Assembly: GCF_014495685.1 (NCBI RefSeq)
Contig: NZ_JACTVI010000018.1
Coordinates: 53,665 to 117,664, forward strand
Reading direction: 5' to 3'
Source of the DNA: Streptomyces sp. TRM68367
Lineage (GTDB): Bacteria; Actinomycetota; Actinomycetes; Streptomycetales; Streptomycetaceae
Length of the DNA stretch: 64,000 nt
Made by a program: the position numbers and the translations under genes. Positions 9,608 through 20,066 of this stretch are shown piece by piece. Every line of letters begins with the position of its first letter. Positions within the stretch are counted from its first letter, which is position 1. Below the pieces are notes generated by a model, which made no database searches, was not told where the DNA came from, and saw nothing but the letters and a program-made list of their open reading frames with translations.

Positions 9608-10363
9608 TCAGTACGGGCCGAACACGTTGTCGATCGACCCGTACCGCTGGGCCGCGTAGTTGCACGCGGCCGTGATGTTCGCGACCGGGTCGAACGGGTC
9701 CCACGACGTGCCGTCCACGTGGTAGGCCTGGAAGGTCGGGTCGATGGTCTGGAGCAGGCCCTTGGACGGGGTGCCGGCGGCGGCGTTGGAGTCCCAGTTG
9801 TTGATGGCCTGGGGGTTGCCGGACGACTCCCGCATGATGTTGCGGTAGATACCGTCGTACGACCCGGGAATTCCCTTCTGCGCCATGATGTCCATCGCCT
9901 CGTGGATCCAGCCGTCGAGGTTGTTCGGGTACGTCTTGGCGGAGGCCTGGGTGGCCTGGGCGACGGTGGACTCCTTGGGGGTCGTGGCGGCCTTGTCAGC
10001 CGTCTTGCTCGGCGTGCTCGCCTTCTTCGTCGTCCTGACGGTGAACTCAACGCCCGGGTGGATCAGCCTCGGGTTGTCACCGACGACCGCGCGGTTGTCC
10101 TTGTAGAGCTGTCGCCAGCCGCCCGGTGTGTCGTACTTGTGGGCAATGCCATAGAGGGTGTCGCCCTTGACCGTCTTGTACGTGACGGATCTGACCTGCG
10201 CTGCGGCCTGCGCGGCGGCGGGGGCCTGGGACGGCTGTGCGGCGCTCGCGGTGGTCGCGCCCAGAAGCGGGAGGGCGAGCGCGGCGGTGCCGGTTCCGGC
10301 TGCGACGACGTGTCGGATGAGCGGGTTGGTGCGCGGGCGGCGGTGCTTGCCTCGTCGGGCCAT
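9608..10363 (-). CDS. Secreted LysM-domain lytic transglycosylase-like protein
   Basis: 251 residues from ATG 10363 with GAGAGG upstream. Residues ~1-42 are a signal peptide (twin-Arg-like basic N-region, hydrophobic core, ASA-A cleavage). Residues ~57-105 are a LysM peptidoglycan-binding domain (YKTVKGDTLYGIAHKY...LIHPGVEFTV). A Thr/Lys/Ala linker follows, and residues ~150-251 form an SLT/goose-lysozyme-like fold with candidate catalytic Glu in IMRESSGNPQAINNWD and GLLQTIDPTF. Such proteins cut the glycan strands of peptidoglycan during growth or spore germination. The 5' leader is a c-di-AMP riboswitch (10379-10581), in line with the known control of Rpf/LysM cell-wall hydrolases in streptomycetes. 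Confidence 0.9.
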   Translation of the reverse strand: MARRGKHRRPRTNPLIRHVVAAGTGTAALALPLLGATTASAAQPSQAPAAAQAAAQVRSVTYKTVKGDTLYGIAHKYDTPGGWRQLYKDNRAVVGDNPRLIHPGVEFTVRTTKKASTPSKTADKAATTPKESTVAQATQASAKTYPNNLDGWIHEAMDIMAQKGIPGSYDGIYRNIMRESSGNPQAINNWDSNAAAGTPSKGLLQTIDPTFQAYHVDGTSWDPFDPVANITAACNYAAQRYGSIDNVFGPY

Positions 10364-10378
10364 GGTGATGTTCCTCTC

Positions 10379-10581
10379 CGGCGCCTGCGAGGTGAGCTGT
10401 CGGGTTCGGGCGGGAGATGCCCGGCCGCGCCTGGGCGCGGCTTCACCCCGAGCCGTTCCGGTGCGGCGTACGTCGTACGCCGTCCGGTCCGGCGGCTTAC
10501 CTGGGTCCCCCGCTCCTGCCGTGCGCGAGTACGTGTCTCGGGTCGATGGGTGTCCGGGCGGCGGCAGGATTCGGCGTCCGC
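10379..10581 (-). promoter_or_regulatory. ydaO/c-di-AMP riboswitch leader of the LysM transglycosylase gene
   Basis: Read on the - strand, the leader has the conserved blocks of the ydaO-yuaA class in the right order: GACGCCGAATCC, then GGGGGACCCAGGT, then CTCGGGGTGAAGCC, then a pairing GC-rich stem, then CCCGAACCCGACAGCT and CACCTCGCAGGCGCC closing the outer helix. It ends about 15 nt before the start codon. The class binds cyclic di-AMP and is usually an OFF switch for cell-wall and osmoprotection genes. Recognition is by motif; no covariance search was run. Confidence 0.88.
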
Positions 10582-11026
10582 CCGACAGGCCGGGAACGTA
10601 TGCGAGAGCACATGTCCGAAACAAGTACGGAATTCACCTGACGTGCCAGTTGACCTTGATCTGTTGTTTACGAGGCACTTGATCCTTTGCGGTTGCCAAG
10701 TCTCAACTGGCGCTCGAGGCAAGGGCGAAGAGGGAGGCCGGGTGCCGGGAATGCAGGTGCGGGAAAGTGACCCAATTCACGAGAGAACAATCATTCATTA
10801 AAGGTGGCAAATAGGGCGCAAGGTCCATTGTTGCGGTAAGTCGGTAAATAACCCTTCGTATCAGATGGTCAAAATCTTGCCTGGTGTGATCCGATACCGC
10901 CCGGCCTGTAACGGTGGGCGCTCGCGGTGATCGAAAGCTGACCGGATACGCTGACTTGAGTGACGGCAGAGACCTATCGACAAACCGCGTAATCGCCAGC
11001 AGACACCAGCAGACAGGAGACCCCTC
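10582..11026. other. Intergenic region between riboswitch and polyprenyl synthase gene
   Basis: No gene supported. It must hold the promoter for the riboswitch RNA on the - strand and that for the polyprenyl synthase gene on the + strand. A locally A/T-richer stretch lies at about 10770-10870. AGGAG just before 11027 is the ribosome-binding site of the next gene. Confidence 0.5.
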
Positions 11027-12037
11027 GTGACCGTCGTCGGGCCGTTCGGGCTGAGCGTGCGGGACCAGGCTCTGGAAGCCGATGTCCAGGCCGGATTGGC
11101 GGCTGTCGATGAAGGGCTGCGCGAAGCCACCAAGAGCGAGGTGCCCTTCATCACCGAGGCCGCCCAGCACCTGGTGCGGGCCGGCGGCAAGCGGTTCCGG
11201 CCGCTGCTCGTGATGCTCTGCGCACAGTTCGGCGACCCGTACGCACCGGGGGTCGTGCCGTCGGCCGTCGTCGTCGAGCTGACCCACCTCGCCACGCTGT
11301 ACCACGACGACGTGATGGACGAGGCCGCGGTGCGCCGCGGGGTGCCCAGCGCCAACACCCGCTGGGGCAACTCGGTCGCCGTCCTCACCGGCGACTTCCT
11401 CTTCGCCCGTGCCTCGCAGATCCTCGCCGACCTCGGGCCCGAGGCGGTCCGGGTGCAGGCCGTGGCGTTCGAGCGGCTGGTCACCGGGCAGATCCTGGAG
11501 ACGGCGGGGCCGCAGGACGGGCGGGACCCGGTCGATCACTACCTGGACGTGCTGGGCGGCAAGACGGGCTCGCTGGTGGCGGTCTCCTGCCGGTTCGGGG
11601 CGATGATGTCCGGTGCCGACGAGACGGTCGTGGACGTGCTGAGCCAGTACGGCGAGCGGCTCGGCGTCGCGTTCCAGCTCGCGGACGACGTCCTGGACAT
11701 CGCCTCCGACTCGCACGAGTCCGGCAAGACGCCCGGCACCGACCTGCGCGAGGGCATCCCCACGCTGCCGGTGCTGCGGCTGCGGGAGCGGGCGGACCGG
11801 CTGGGGCTGACCGAGGACCGCGAGCTGTGCGAGCTGCTCGACTCCGACCTGAGCGACGACACCCGGCACGCCGAGGCCCTGCGCCTGCTGCGGGCGCACC
11901 CCGCGCTGGAGCAGGCGCGGCGGGACACCGTGCGGTACGCCGAGGACGCGCGCGCGGCGCTGGCCCCGCTGCGGGAGTGCGACGCCAAGGTCGCCCTGAT
12001 GGAACTGTGCGACGCCGTCGTGCACCGGGCCGGCTGA
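11027..12037 (+). CDS. Trans-isoprenyl (polyprenyl) diphosphate synthase
   Basis: 336 residues from GTG 11027 with ACAGGAG upstream. First aspartate-rich motif is DDVMDEAAVRRG (DDxxD) near residue 93 and the second is ADDVLD near 220; GGKRFRP near 55 is the conserved isopentenyl diphosphate-binding segment. It condenses IPP with allylic diphosphates to form long all-trans chains, most likely the side chain of menaquinone (octa/nonaprenyl). That fits the respiratory genes further downstream, although the product length cannot be read from the sequence. Confidence 0.93.
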   Translation: MTVVGPFGLSVRDQALEADVQAGLAAVDEGLREATKSEVPFITEAAQHLVRAGGKRFRPLLVMLCAQFGDPYAPGVVPSAVVVELTHLATLYHDDVMDEAAVRRGVPSANTRWGNSVAVLTGDFLFARASQILADLGPEAVRVQAVAFERLVTGQILETAGPQDGRDPVDHYLDVLGGKTGSLVAVSCRFGAMMSGADETVVDVLSQYGERLGVAFQLADDVLDIASDSHESGKTPGTDLREGIPTLPVLRLRERADRLGLTEDRELCELLDSDLSDDTRHAEALRLLRAHPALEQARRDTVRYAEDARAALAPLRECDAKVALMELCDAVVHRAG

Positions 12038-12302
12038 GCAAGCCTGAACTGTGGCGCACTGCGCATTGGGTCGGACGACCCCTACGGGGTGGGGGAGGCA
12101 ACGCCCCCTCGTGTCATACCGCAGCAGTACACGGAGTTGAGTCCGCGGGCTGACGAATCCGCCTGGCCGATTTGGTCAGATGGACACCACGGAAAAACAC
12201 CACTCCTCACCGATTCGGGTGAGAATGGCGGCTCGGGGTGGACCAGTGCACGGACGCGAACAAGACGGTACAGCCGCCGCCGACCACGGAGGTAGGGCAC
12301 AC

Positions 12303-13583
12303 ATGGCACCGTACGAATCCGATGACAACACGACCGCCGGGGAGGCCGACGACCTGCGCGCGGCGCGGCGACGCAAGGCCGCGCGGTACGTCGTCCCGGT
12401 CACGGTGATGGGGGTGGCGGCCGCGACGATCGGGCTCGTGCCCGCGATCGCCGACTCCGGTGACCCCGACCTTCCCGGCATCTCCGCACAGCAACTCATC
12501 GAGAAGATCGCGCAGTCGGACGTGCAGCAGCTGTCGGGCACGGTGAAGATCAGCACGAACCTGGGCCTGCCGGACCTCGGCGGCCTGGAGGACAGCCTGA
12601 TGTCCGGCGCCATGCGGGGCGAGCGGGGCGGTGCGGGCGGCGAGGGCGGCTCCTTTGCGGACCCGTCGGCCAAGCTCATGGAACTGGCCAGCGGCACGCA
12701 CACCGTGCGCGTCGCGGCCGACGGACCGGACCGGCAGAAGGTGTCGCTGATCGAGGACGCCGCCGAGTACAGCCTGATCCACAACGGCAAGAACGTCTGG
12801 GGCTACGACAGCAAGTCCAACGAGGTCTACCACGGCACCGTCGACGACAGCGCCGCCAAGAAGGGCAAGGACAAGGGCGGCAAGGGCGGCAAGGCCGACA
12901 AGGGCAAGGAGCTTCAGGCCCCGGCCACGCCCAGGGACTTCGCCGAGGAGGCCCTGAAGGCGGTCGACGACACCACGTCCGTGACCGTCGACGGCACTGC
13001 GCAGGTCGCCGGACGGGACGCCTACAAGCTGCTCGTCGAGCCGAAGCAGTCCGGCTCGACGGTCGGCGCGATCAGCGTCGCGGTGGACGCCAAGACCGGT
13101 ACGCCGCTGAAGTTCACGCTCACCCCGGCGAGCGGCGGCGCGGCGGTCGTCGACGTCGGCTTCACCCAGGTCAGCTTCGCCAAGCCGGCCGCCTCGACCT
13201 TCGACTTCGCCCCGCCCAAGGGCGCGAAGGTCACCGAGGGCGAGAAGGTGGAGAAGGCGCCCGGGCACGCCCCGAAGTCCCACGCGCCGAAGTCCGGGGA
13301 GGACCTCGGCAAGGGCCTCGACGGCATGAAGATGCTCGGCGAGGGCTGGAACTCCATCGCCACCTTCGACACCGGCGGCAAGGGCATCCCCTCCGGCACA
13401 AAGGCCGGCGGCGAGTTCGGCGGGTTCCTGAACTCCCTCGGCGACAAGGTGAACGGCAAATTCGGCTCGGGCAGGGTCTTCTCCACCCGCCTGGTCAACG
13501 CGCTGATCACCGACGACGGCAAGGTCTACGTCGGTACGGTCACCAAGGACGCCCTGGTGAAGGCCGCCAACGCCGGCAAGTAG
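12303..13583 (+). CDS. LolA-like / DUF2092-type secreted protein
   Basis: 426 residues; ATG 12303 follows GGAGGTAGGG. Residues ~24-45 are an N-terminal hydrophobic signal/anchor after a basic stretch. Residues ~55-310 form the half-barrel fold of LolA-type lipoprotein carriers as seen in actinobacteria (TVKISTNLG, LMELASGTHTVRVAADGPDRQKVSLI, YDSKSNEVYHG, VSVAVDAKTGTPLKF). A Lys/Gly-rich insert lies near residues 180-200. It is followed 48 nt later by an ABC ATPase and permease, so the three genes probably act together in export or envelope stress. The role is inference. Confidence 0.75.
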   Translation: MAPYESDDNTTAGEADDLRAARRRKAARYVVPVTVMGVAAATIGLVPAIADSGDPDLPGISAQQLIEKIAQSDVQQLSGTVKISTNLGLPDLGGLEDSLMSGAMRGERGGAGGEGGSFADPSAKLMELASGTHTVRVAADGPDRQKVSLIEDAAEYSLIHNGKNVWGYDSKSNEVYHGTVDDSAAKKGKDKGGKGGKADKGKELQAPATPRDFAEEALKAVDDTTSVTVDGTAQVAGRDAYKLLVEPKQSGSTVGAISVAVDAKTGTPLKFTLTPASGGAAVVDVGFTQVSFAKPAASTFDFAPPKGAKVTEGEKVEKAPGHAPKSHAPKSGEDLGKGLDGMKMLGEGWNSIATFDTGGKGIPSGTKAGGEFGGFLNSLGDKVNGKFGSGRVFSTRLVNALITDDGKVYVGTVTKDALVKAANAGK

Positions 13584-13631
13584 GTACGGTGAGACGGTGA
13601 CCTGACGGCCGTACGAGAATCGAGGAAGCCG

Positions 13632-14660
13632 ATGGGCGAACCGTCCGCCACGGAGCCGGGCGCGTCGAGCGCGGCTGCGGGGCCGGGTGCGCCGGGCGAG
13701 GGTGGCGGCCCGGGGGTTCCGAGCGCGGGAGACGGCGTCATCGCCACCCGCGCGCTCACCAAGCGCTACCGCGGCGGACAACTCGCCGTGGACGGCCTCG
13801 ACCTGAGCGTCCCGGCGGGCAGCGTCTTCGGCTTCCTCGGTCCCAACGGCTCCGGCAAGACCACCACCATCCGCATGCTGATGGGGCTGATCGAGCCGAC
13901 TTCGGGCACGGCACGCGTCCTCGGGCAGCCCATGCCCCGGGCCACGCGCGCCGTGCTCCCGCACGTCGGCGCCCTCATCGAGGGACCCGCCCTGTACGGC
14001 TTCCTCTCCGGCCGCGACAACCTCCTCCGGTACGACGCCGCCGACCCGACCGCCAACCCGCGCACCCGGCGTGAGCGCGTCGCGGCGGCACTGGACCGGG
14101 TGGGGCTCGCGGCCGCCGCGGGCAAGAAGGCCAAGGCGTACTCGCTGGGCATGAAGCAGCGCCTCGGCCTCGCCGCGGCGCTGCTCCAGCCGCGCAAGCT
14201 GCTCGTCCTCGACGAGCCGACCAACGGCCTCGACCCGCAGGGCATGCGCGAGATACGCACCCTGATCAGGGAGTTGGCCTCGGACGGCACGACCGTCTTC
14301 CTCTCCTCGCACCTCCTCGACGAGATCGAGCAGGTCTGCACGCACGCCGCCGTCATGGCCCAGGGGCGGCTGATCACCCAGGGCCCGGTCGCCGACCTGG
14401 CCGCCGGGGCGCGCGGCCGGCTGGTGGTGACCACGCCGGACCCGGGCGAGGCGGCGAGGGTGCTGAAGGAACAGGGCGTCGGCGATGTGGTGGTGGCCGA
14501 GGACCGGGTGACCGGCGAGGCGCCGGAGCGGGATCTCGCCGAGGTGAACGCCGCGCTGGTGACGGCCGGGGTCCGGGTCCGGGGCTTCGGGGTCGAACGG
14601 GCCTCGCTGGAGGACGCGTTCGTGGCGCTGACGGGGGAGGGGTTCGATGTCGCGGGCTGA
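13632..14660 (+). CDS. ABC transporter ATP-binding protein
   Basis: 342 residues. Residues 1-40 are Gly/Ala/Pro-rich and probably disordered. Walker A GPNGSGKTT near residue 70, Q-loop region MGLIEPTSG, signature YSLGMKQRL, Walker B LLVLDEPTNGLDP and the switch His in LSSHLL are all intact. The DrrA/CcmA-type C-terminal extension is present. It pairs with the permease whose start lies inside its 3' end (14-nt overlap). Typical drug, lipid or bacteriocin exporter architecture; substrate unknown. Confidence 0.95.
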   Translation: MGEPSATEPGASSAAAGPGAPGEGGGPGVPSAGDGVIATRALTKRYRGGQLAVDGLDLSVPAGSVFGFLGPNGSGKTTTIRMLMGLIEPTSGTARVLGQPMPRATRAVLPHVGALIEGPALYGFLSGRDNLLRYDAADPTANPRTRRERVAAALDRVGLAAAAGKKAKAYSLGMKQRLGLAAALLQPRKLLVLDEPTNGLDPQGMREIRTLIRELASDGTTVFLSSHLLDEIEQVCTHAAVMAQGRLITQGPVADLAAGARGRLVVTTPDPGEAARVLKEQGVGDVVVAEDRVTGEAPERDLAEVNAALVTAGVRVRGFGVERASLEDAFVALTGEGFDVAG

Positions 14661-15549
14661 GGTGGTGCGGGGCAACCGGTCGCAGGCCGAGGCCCTGCGT
14701 CCGGTCAGTGTGCTGTGGACCTTCGGCCTGCTGCGCAGCGAGTTGCTCACCACGTTCCGGCGCTGGCGCACCCTCGCGCTGCTCGGGGTGCTGGCCTCCG
14801 TACCGATCCTCGTCGGGATCGCCGTGAAGATCGAGACGAGCGACGGCTCGTCGGCCGGCGGCGGAGGCGGGGGCGGTGGCCCGGCGTTCATCTCGCAGAT
14901 CACCAACAACGGCCTGTTCCTGGTCTTCACCGCGCTCGCCGCGACGCTCCCCTTCTTCCTGCCGATGGCGATCGGCGTGATCGCCGGGGACGCGATCGCG
15001 GGCGAGGCCAACGCCGGAACGCTCCGCTACCTCCTGGTCGCCCCCGCCGGCCGCACCCGGCTGCTGCTCACCAAGTACGCGACCGTCATCGCCTTCTGCC
15101 TGCTGGCCACCCTCACGGTCGCGGTCTCGGCGCTGGCGGTCGGGGCGCTGCTGTTCCCGCTCGGCGACCTCACCACCATCTCCGGCACGCAGATCGGCTT
15201 CGCCGAAGGCCTGGGCAGAGCCCTGCTGATCGCCCTGGTCGTCGCCGCGTCACTGATCGGCGTCGCGGCCCTCGGCCTGTTCGTCTCGACGCTGACCAAC
15301 AGCGGCATCGCGGCGATGGCGACGACCGTCGGGCTGCTGATCACCGTCCAGATCCTCGACCAGATCCCCCAGCTCCACGCGCTCCAGCCGTACTTCTTCT
15401 CCCACTACTGGCTGTCCTTCGCCGACCTCATGCGCGAGCCGGTCTACTGGGACGACCTGACGAAGAACCTCGGCCTCCAGGCCGTGTACGCGGCGGTGTT
15501 CGGCTCGGCGGCCTGGGCACGCTTCACGGCGAAGGACATCACGGCCTAG
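14647..15549 (+). CDS. ABC-2 type transporter permease
   Basis: 300 residues with about six membrane helices; a Gly-run (about ten glycines near residue 75) sits in the first extracytoplasmic loop. The segment [31 protein letters not shown] is the conserved amphipathic stretch of ABC-2 permeases that contacts the ATPase. Start overlaps the ATPase gene, indicating co-translation. The 3' end overlaps a decayed amidase gene on the other strand by 11 nt. Confidence 0.93.
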   Translation: MSRAEVVRGNRSQAEALRPVSVLWTFGLLRSELLTTFRRWRTLALLGVLASVPILVGIAVKIETSDGSSAGGGGGGGGPAFISQITNNGLFLVFTALAATLPFFLPMAIGVIAGDAIAGEANAGTLRYLLVAPAGRTRLLLTKYATVIAFCLLATLTVAVSALAVGALLFPLGDLTTISGTQIGFAEGLGRALLIALVVAASLIGVAALGLFVSTLTNSGIAAMATTVGLLITVQILDQIPQLHALQPYFFSHYWLSFADLMREPVYWDDLTKNLGLQAVYAAVFGSAAWARFTAKDITA

Positions 15550-16430
15550 TTCTGGCAACGGATGCGCGGCGAGATCGACCACTGCTGCTCCACACAGTGG
15601 GCGTCAGCAGCAGCCGCGCCTTGCTGTCCTCCAGGCGGAGCGGGGCACGTGGCCGTGCGAGCCGTGCGACACCGCCGTCCACGAGCGGTGCCACCACGGC
15701 ACGCGCGAGGGCGACGGGCTCCGGGTCGGGGGCGGCGAAACCGAGGTCGGGGGACCAGAGGGCGGTGACGGGGAAGGAAGCGGTGCCGTCAGGCGTTCCC
15801 GACACCGCCCGCCACCAGGCCGCCGCGTCCGTCGCCGAGCGGGCGAGGATGCCGGGTGCCGTGAGGCTCGCCCGGTCACGGTTCGTGGTCTTCAGGCCGA
15901 CGCACCACGCCGCCGGGATCCGTACCGACCCGGCCCCGTCGCTTCCGGTCGCGAGCGCTACGAGGCCGGCCGCCACCGCTGCCGCCGACCCGGCCGAGGA
16001 GCCACCCGGTGTGCGGTCGGCGCGCCATGGGTTGACGGTACGGCCATGGGCGCCGAGTCCCCAGGTCTGCCAGGGCGTTCCCGGCGCGGGCACGGACGTG
16101 GCGCCCACGGCGACACACCCGGCCGTGACAAGCGGGCCCGCCGTTCGCAGTCCGTGCCGCCCCTTCACCGCGATCGGCACCCCCGCCAGCGGCAGCGCCT
16201 CACCTGCGCCGACCTGGGCGTCCACCTCGGACGCCCGCCGCAGCGCCGCTTCCCGCCACACCTCCACGAACGCGCACAGGTCCGTCCGCCCGCTCGATCC
16301 GGTCGAGCGCCGCCGCGACCACGTCGACGGCCCGCAGCGTGCGCGACCGTACGGCGGAGGCGATCTTTTCGGCGGATCCGGGGAGCCCGTCGGCGGGCCG
16401 CCCGGGGGTCCTCTCGGTGGGAGCCGGCCC
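15539..16430 (-). pseudogene. Amidase-signature gene, frameshifted and C-terminally truncated
   Basis: The larger piece (stop at 15539) reads [17 protein letters not shown], catalytic Lys in [20 protein letters not shown] and [15 protein letters not shown], so the Lys-Ser-Ser triad region of GatA-like amidases is recognisable. The matching N-terminus ([32 protein letters not shown]) is in another frame, joined near 16281-16290 where one extra base breaks the frame. Small internal gaps are also visible (after AAWC and GLKTTN), and the C-terminal half is lost, with LLLTPT following directly. Intact amidases have 370-480 residues. Read as a decaying gene; a sequencing error could explain the frameshift but not the missing end. 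Confidence 0.75.
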
Positions 16431-16435
16431 TGTCG

Positions 16436-16942
16436 TCAGTGGGGTGCTCCCGTGAGGCGGGCCAGGGCGTGGGTTTCGCGGGGTGGGTGGCCGGTCAGGT
16501 CGCCCAGGCGCCAGGCGGGGACCCAGGGGACGCGGTAGACGTCGACGGTCTGCTCGATCGCCTTGATCCGGTGTGCGAGCGGACGGGGCAGCCGTCCCGG
16601 GGCATCCGCCACCAGTACGACCGCGTCCAGGTCGAGGCCCGCCGGTACGTCCCCGTGCCGGAACGACTCCACGGCACGTACCACCGACTCGAGACCGGCC
16701 GCGTGGGTGCGGGCGACGAGGAGTACGGACTGCGGATCGCCGGGGCCGGGCCAGACGCGGCCGGAGTCGTGGCCGCCGTAGAGCGTGGCGAGCGTGGAGA
16801 CGCCGGCGCCGCCGTGCGTGGCGACCCAGGAGAAGCGCCGGGGCCTCGTGGAGGAGGGCGCGCGGTCCGGCGGTGCGGGCTCGGCCCCCTCCACCGGTCC
16901 GCGGATCCAGATCTCCGGTCCCTGCCGCATGCCTGTCTGCAT
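16436..16942 (-). CDS. Conserved hypothetical protein with P-loop-like fold (DUF6668-like)
   Basis: 168 residues from ATG 16942, chosen because AAGGAGG lies 9 nt upstream. The centre reads FSWVATHGGAGVSTLATLYGG, which looks like a deviant Walker A of the ParA/MinD class, followed by VLLVARTHAAGLESV and DAVVLVADAPGRLPRPLAHRIKAIEQ, an arrangement like a CpaE/MinD-type core lacking the standard Lys signature. I recall similar actinobacterial proteins labelled DUF6668. Divergent from the TPR-containing gene across 199 bp. Function unknown. Confidence 0.65.
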   Translation of the reverse strand: MQTGMRQGPEIWIRGPVEGAEPAPPDRAPSSTRPRRFSWVATHGGAGVSTLATLYGGHDSGRVWPGPGDPQSVLLVARTHAAGLESVVRAVESFRHGDVPAGLDLDAVVLVADAPGRLPRPLAHRIKAIEQTVDVYRVPWVPAWRLGDLTGHPPRETHALARLTGAPH

Positions 16943-17141
16943 GCCCGCGCTCCTCCTTCTCACCCTCGTCCGCCTCTCCCCGTCCGCCGATCCTCACGGG
17001 CCCTTGAACTACGCGGAACGGGGCATGCGGTCCTTGGGACGAGCCTGTGACAACGCGGTGACGAGAGCGCCGCGCGCGGCCGGAGAGACTCAACAGTAGG
17101 TGTATACGACCGGCTCTCGACGTCGGGGGAGTGAGGGGACG

Positions 17142-18539
17142 ATGGCTCGACTGGGCCGCGAGAAGAAGCGGGAACAGAAGCGGACGGTACCTGCGGAGGC
17201 CCCGCAGACGCCGATCGAGGTTCACGTCCCCTCGGTTCCCGGTGGCTCCACCGTGGGTACGGGCGGTGCGGGCAGCGCGTTGGTCGGCGGAGTCCCGGTG
17301 GTCGCGGCGCCCGGCGAGGAGGTCCAGCATGCCGTCCTGAACCGCCTCCACCAGATCGCCCGGGCCGCCGGGCACCCCGTCCTCGCCACGGTCCACGACG
17401 AGCGCATCGGCTACGTCGTACCGCTCCGGGTCGACCCGGACGGCTCCAGCCACTTCACCGCGGAGCCCCTCCGCACACCGGGCGCCCCCGAGCCGGCGTC
17501 CGACGCCGCGCCGTCCCGGCGACCGGCGGCGGACCATCCCACCCATGTCCTACGGTCCCTGCCGGTACCGCCAGGATCGGAACACGTACGGGACACCGCG
17601 CAGACGTTCCCCATGAGGGCCGTACCGGAGCCGCCCCGGCACGCGCAGGGCGTGCCGGGCACGCCGCCCGCACCGGCCTCGGCAGGCCCGCCGGAGGACC
17701 AGTCCCCGGGCACGGTCGCGCCCCCGAAGGGCGAGTTCGGCCCACCGCCGGTGATGGACGCCCGCCCGCACCCCGCCGTCCCCGAGACCGACCACGCCCC
17801 GGGACCCGTACCTGCACCCGAGGGCCCCACCGACCGCGCACCCGTGCCTTTCCCCCCGCCCGAAGCCCCGCGCGCCCCGCAACCTCTCCCCACCCCCGAA
17901 GCCACACGCGCTCCCCACGCCCCCCGCCACGACCGCTCGGCAGAGCATCTGGCCGTCTCCGACCTCGTACCGGACGACCCCAAACCCACCCCCGCGCGCG
18001 GCTTCGACGCCGTGGCCGAGGCGGTGCTCGGGGACGAACCGCTCACCGCGCCCGGTGACAGCCCGGCCCCCGCGCGGCTCGCGGAGCCGGTGGGGCGGAT
18101 CAACGAGGCCGTGCGGGCGGGGCGGACCGACGTGGCAACACGGCTGGTGGAGCGGACGGTCACCGAGGCGTCGGCGACGTTGGGGCCGGAACACCCGAAG
18201 GTGCTCCGGCTGCGCGAACTCGCCGCTTACATCGCCTACTTGGCGGGCGACCCGGTCCGCGCCTTCCACCTCTCCCTCGACCTGGTCACGGTGAGCCGCC
18301 GCGCGGGTGACGCGGAGGCCGCGTACGGCAACATCCAGAGCGCGGCCACCGCCTGGCGCGCCGTACGTGACCCGGCGCAGGGACTCGACCTGGGACGGGA
18401 CCTGATCGGCCGATGGACCGAACTAGCGGCCGAGGACGGCCCCGCCGCCGACGACATCGAGGAACTGGAGTCGGCCCGCGCCCGCATGGACCGCCTGACC
18501 GACCGCGCCCGCAAGTCAGCGAGCACGCCAGGCAGTTAG
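17142..18539 (+). CDS. Hypothetical protein, proline-rich centre and TPR-like C-terminus
   Basis: 465 residues from ATG 17142 (GAGGGGAC upstream). Residues 1-25 are highly basic. Residues ~50-120 form a small alpha/beta domain (VQHAVLNRLHQIARAAGHPVLATVHDERIGYVVPLRVDPDGS read in part). Residues ~120-310 are low-complexity Pro/Ala/Glu. Residues ~320-455 contain helical repeats like TPRs (INEAVRAGRTDVATRLVE, HPKVLRLRELAAYIAYLAGD, AYGNIQSAATAWRAV). The divergent neighbour has a deviant P-loop, so both may belong to one unknown regulatory pair. No function assigned. Confidence 0.7.
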   Translation: MARLGREKKREQKRTVPAEAPQTPIEVHVPSVPGGSTVGTGGAGSALVGGVPVVAAPGEEVQHAVLNRLHQIARAAGHPVLATVHDERIGYVVPLRVDPDGSSHFTAEPLRTPGAPEPASDAAPSRRPAADHPTHVLRSLPVPPGSEHVRDTAQTFPMRAVPEPPRHAQGVPGTPPAPASAGPPEDQSPGTVAPPKGEFGPPPVMDARPHPAVPETDHAPGPVPAPEGPTDRAPVPFPPPEAPRAPQPLPTPEATRAPHAPRHDRSAEHLAVSDLVPDDPKPTPARGFDAVAEAVLGDEPLTAPGDSPAPARLAEPVGRINEAVRAGRTDVATRLVERTVTEASATLGPEHPKVLRLRELAAYIAYLAGDPVRAFHLSLDLVTVSRRAGDAEAAYGNIQSAATAWRAVRDPAQGLDLGRDLIGRWTELAAEDGPAADDIEELESARARMDRLTDRARKSASTPGS

Positions 18540-18546
18540 GCCCTGC

Positions 18547-19557
<1,011 letters not shown>

Positions 19558-19598
19558 TCAAGAGCGCTATACGGACAAGCCGTTGAGTTGTTGCCGCA

Positions 19599-20066
19599 CT
19601 AGTGCACGCAGAACTCGTTCCCCTCCGGATCGGCCATCACGACCCACGCCGTGCCCTGGTCCGCCACCCGCCGCAGCACGTTCGCCCCGAGACCCTCCAG
19701 GCGTACGACCTCGTCCTCGCGCGTCCCCTCATCGGGGTGCAGGTCCAGGTGGAGCCGGTTCTTGACCGTCTTCGCCTCCGGTACGCGCTGGAACAGCAGC
19801 CGCCGTCCCAGCCCGGTCCCGCTCTCCTTGTCGTACGGGTCGCCGGGATGCCGTACGGCGACCAGGTCCCGGAAGGCGTGCCGGCCGTGGAACTCGACGG
19901 TGAACTCGGCCGGTACGGCGCCGGAGTCCAGCAGCTTCTCGATGAGCGCGTTGTTGTCCTCGACCTCGTAGTGCAGCGCGGAGGCCCAGAAGTCGGCCTG
20001 CGCCTGCGGGTTCGCGCAGTCGATGACGATCTTCCAGTGGAGCGGGTGCGGTGTGTTGTCGGCCAT
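19599..20066 (-). CDS. VOC-fold (glyoxalase/bleomycin-resistance-like) protein
   Basis: 155 residues from ATG 20066. Two beta-alpha-beta-beta-beta modules typical of VOC proteins: HWKIVIDCANPQAQADFWASAL and NRLHLDLHPDEG...VVMADPEGNEFCVH, where the last Glu and His positions match metal ligands in many family members. Starts only 21 bp from the divergent CGNR-protein gene and shares its promoter region. Substrate unknown. Confidence 0.88.
   Translation of the reverse strand: MADNTPHPLHWKIVIDCANPQAQADFWASALHYEVEDNNALIEKLLDSGAVPAEFTVEFHGRHAFRDLVAVRHPGDPYDKESGTGLGRRLLFQRVPEAKTVKNRLHLDLHPDEGTREDEVVRLEGLGANVLRRVADQGTAWVVMADPEGNEFCVH

Noticed and set aside
12207..15011. 934-codon open frame on the - strand
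   Set aside because: Lies opposite three well-supported + strand genes (LolA-like, ABC ATPase, permease) and has no recognisable domain.
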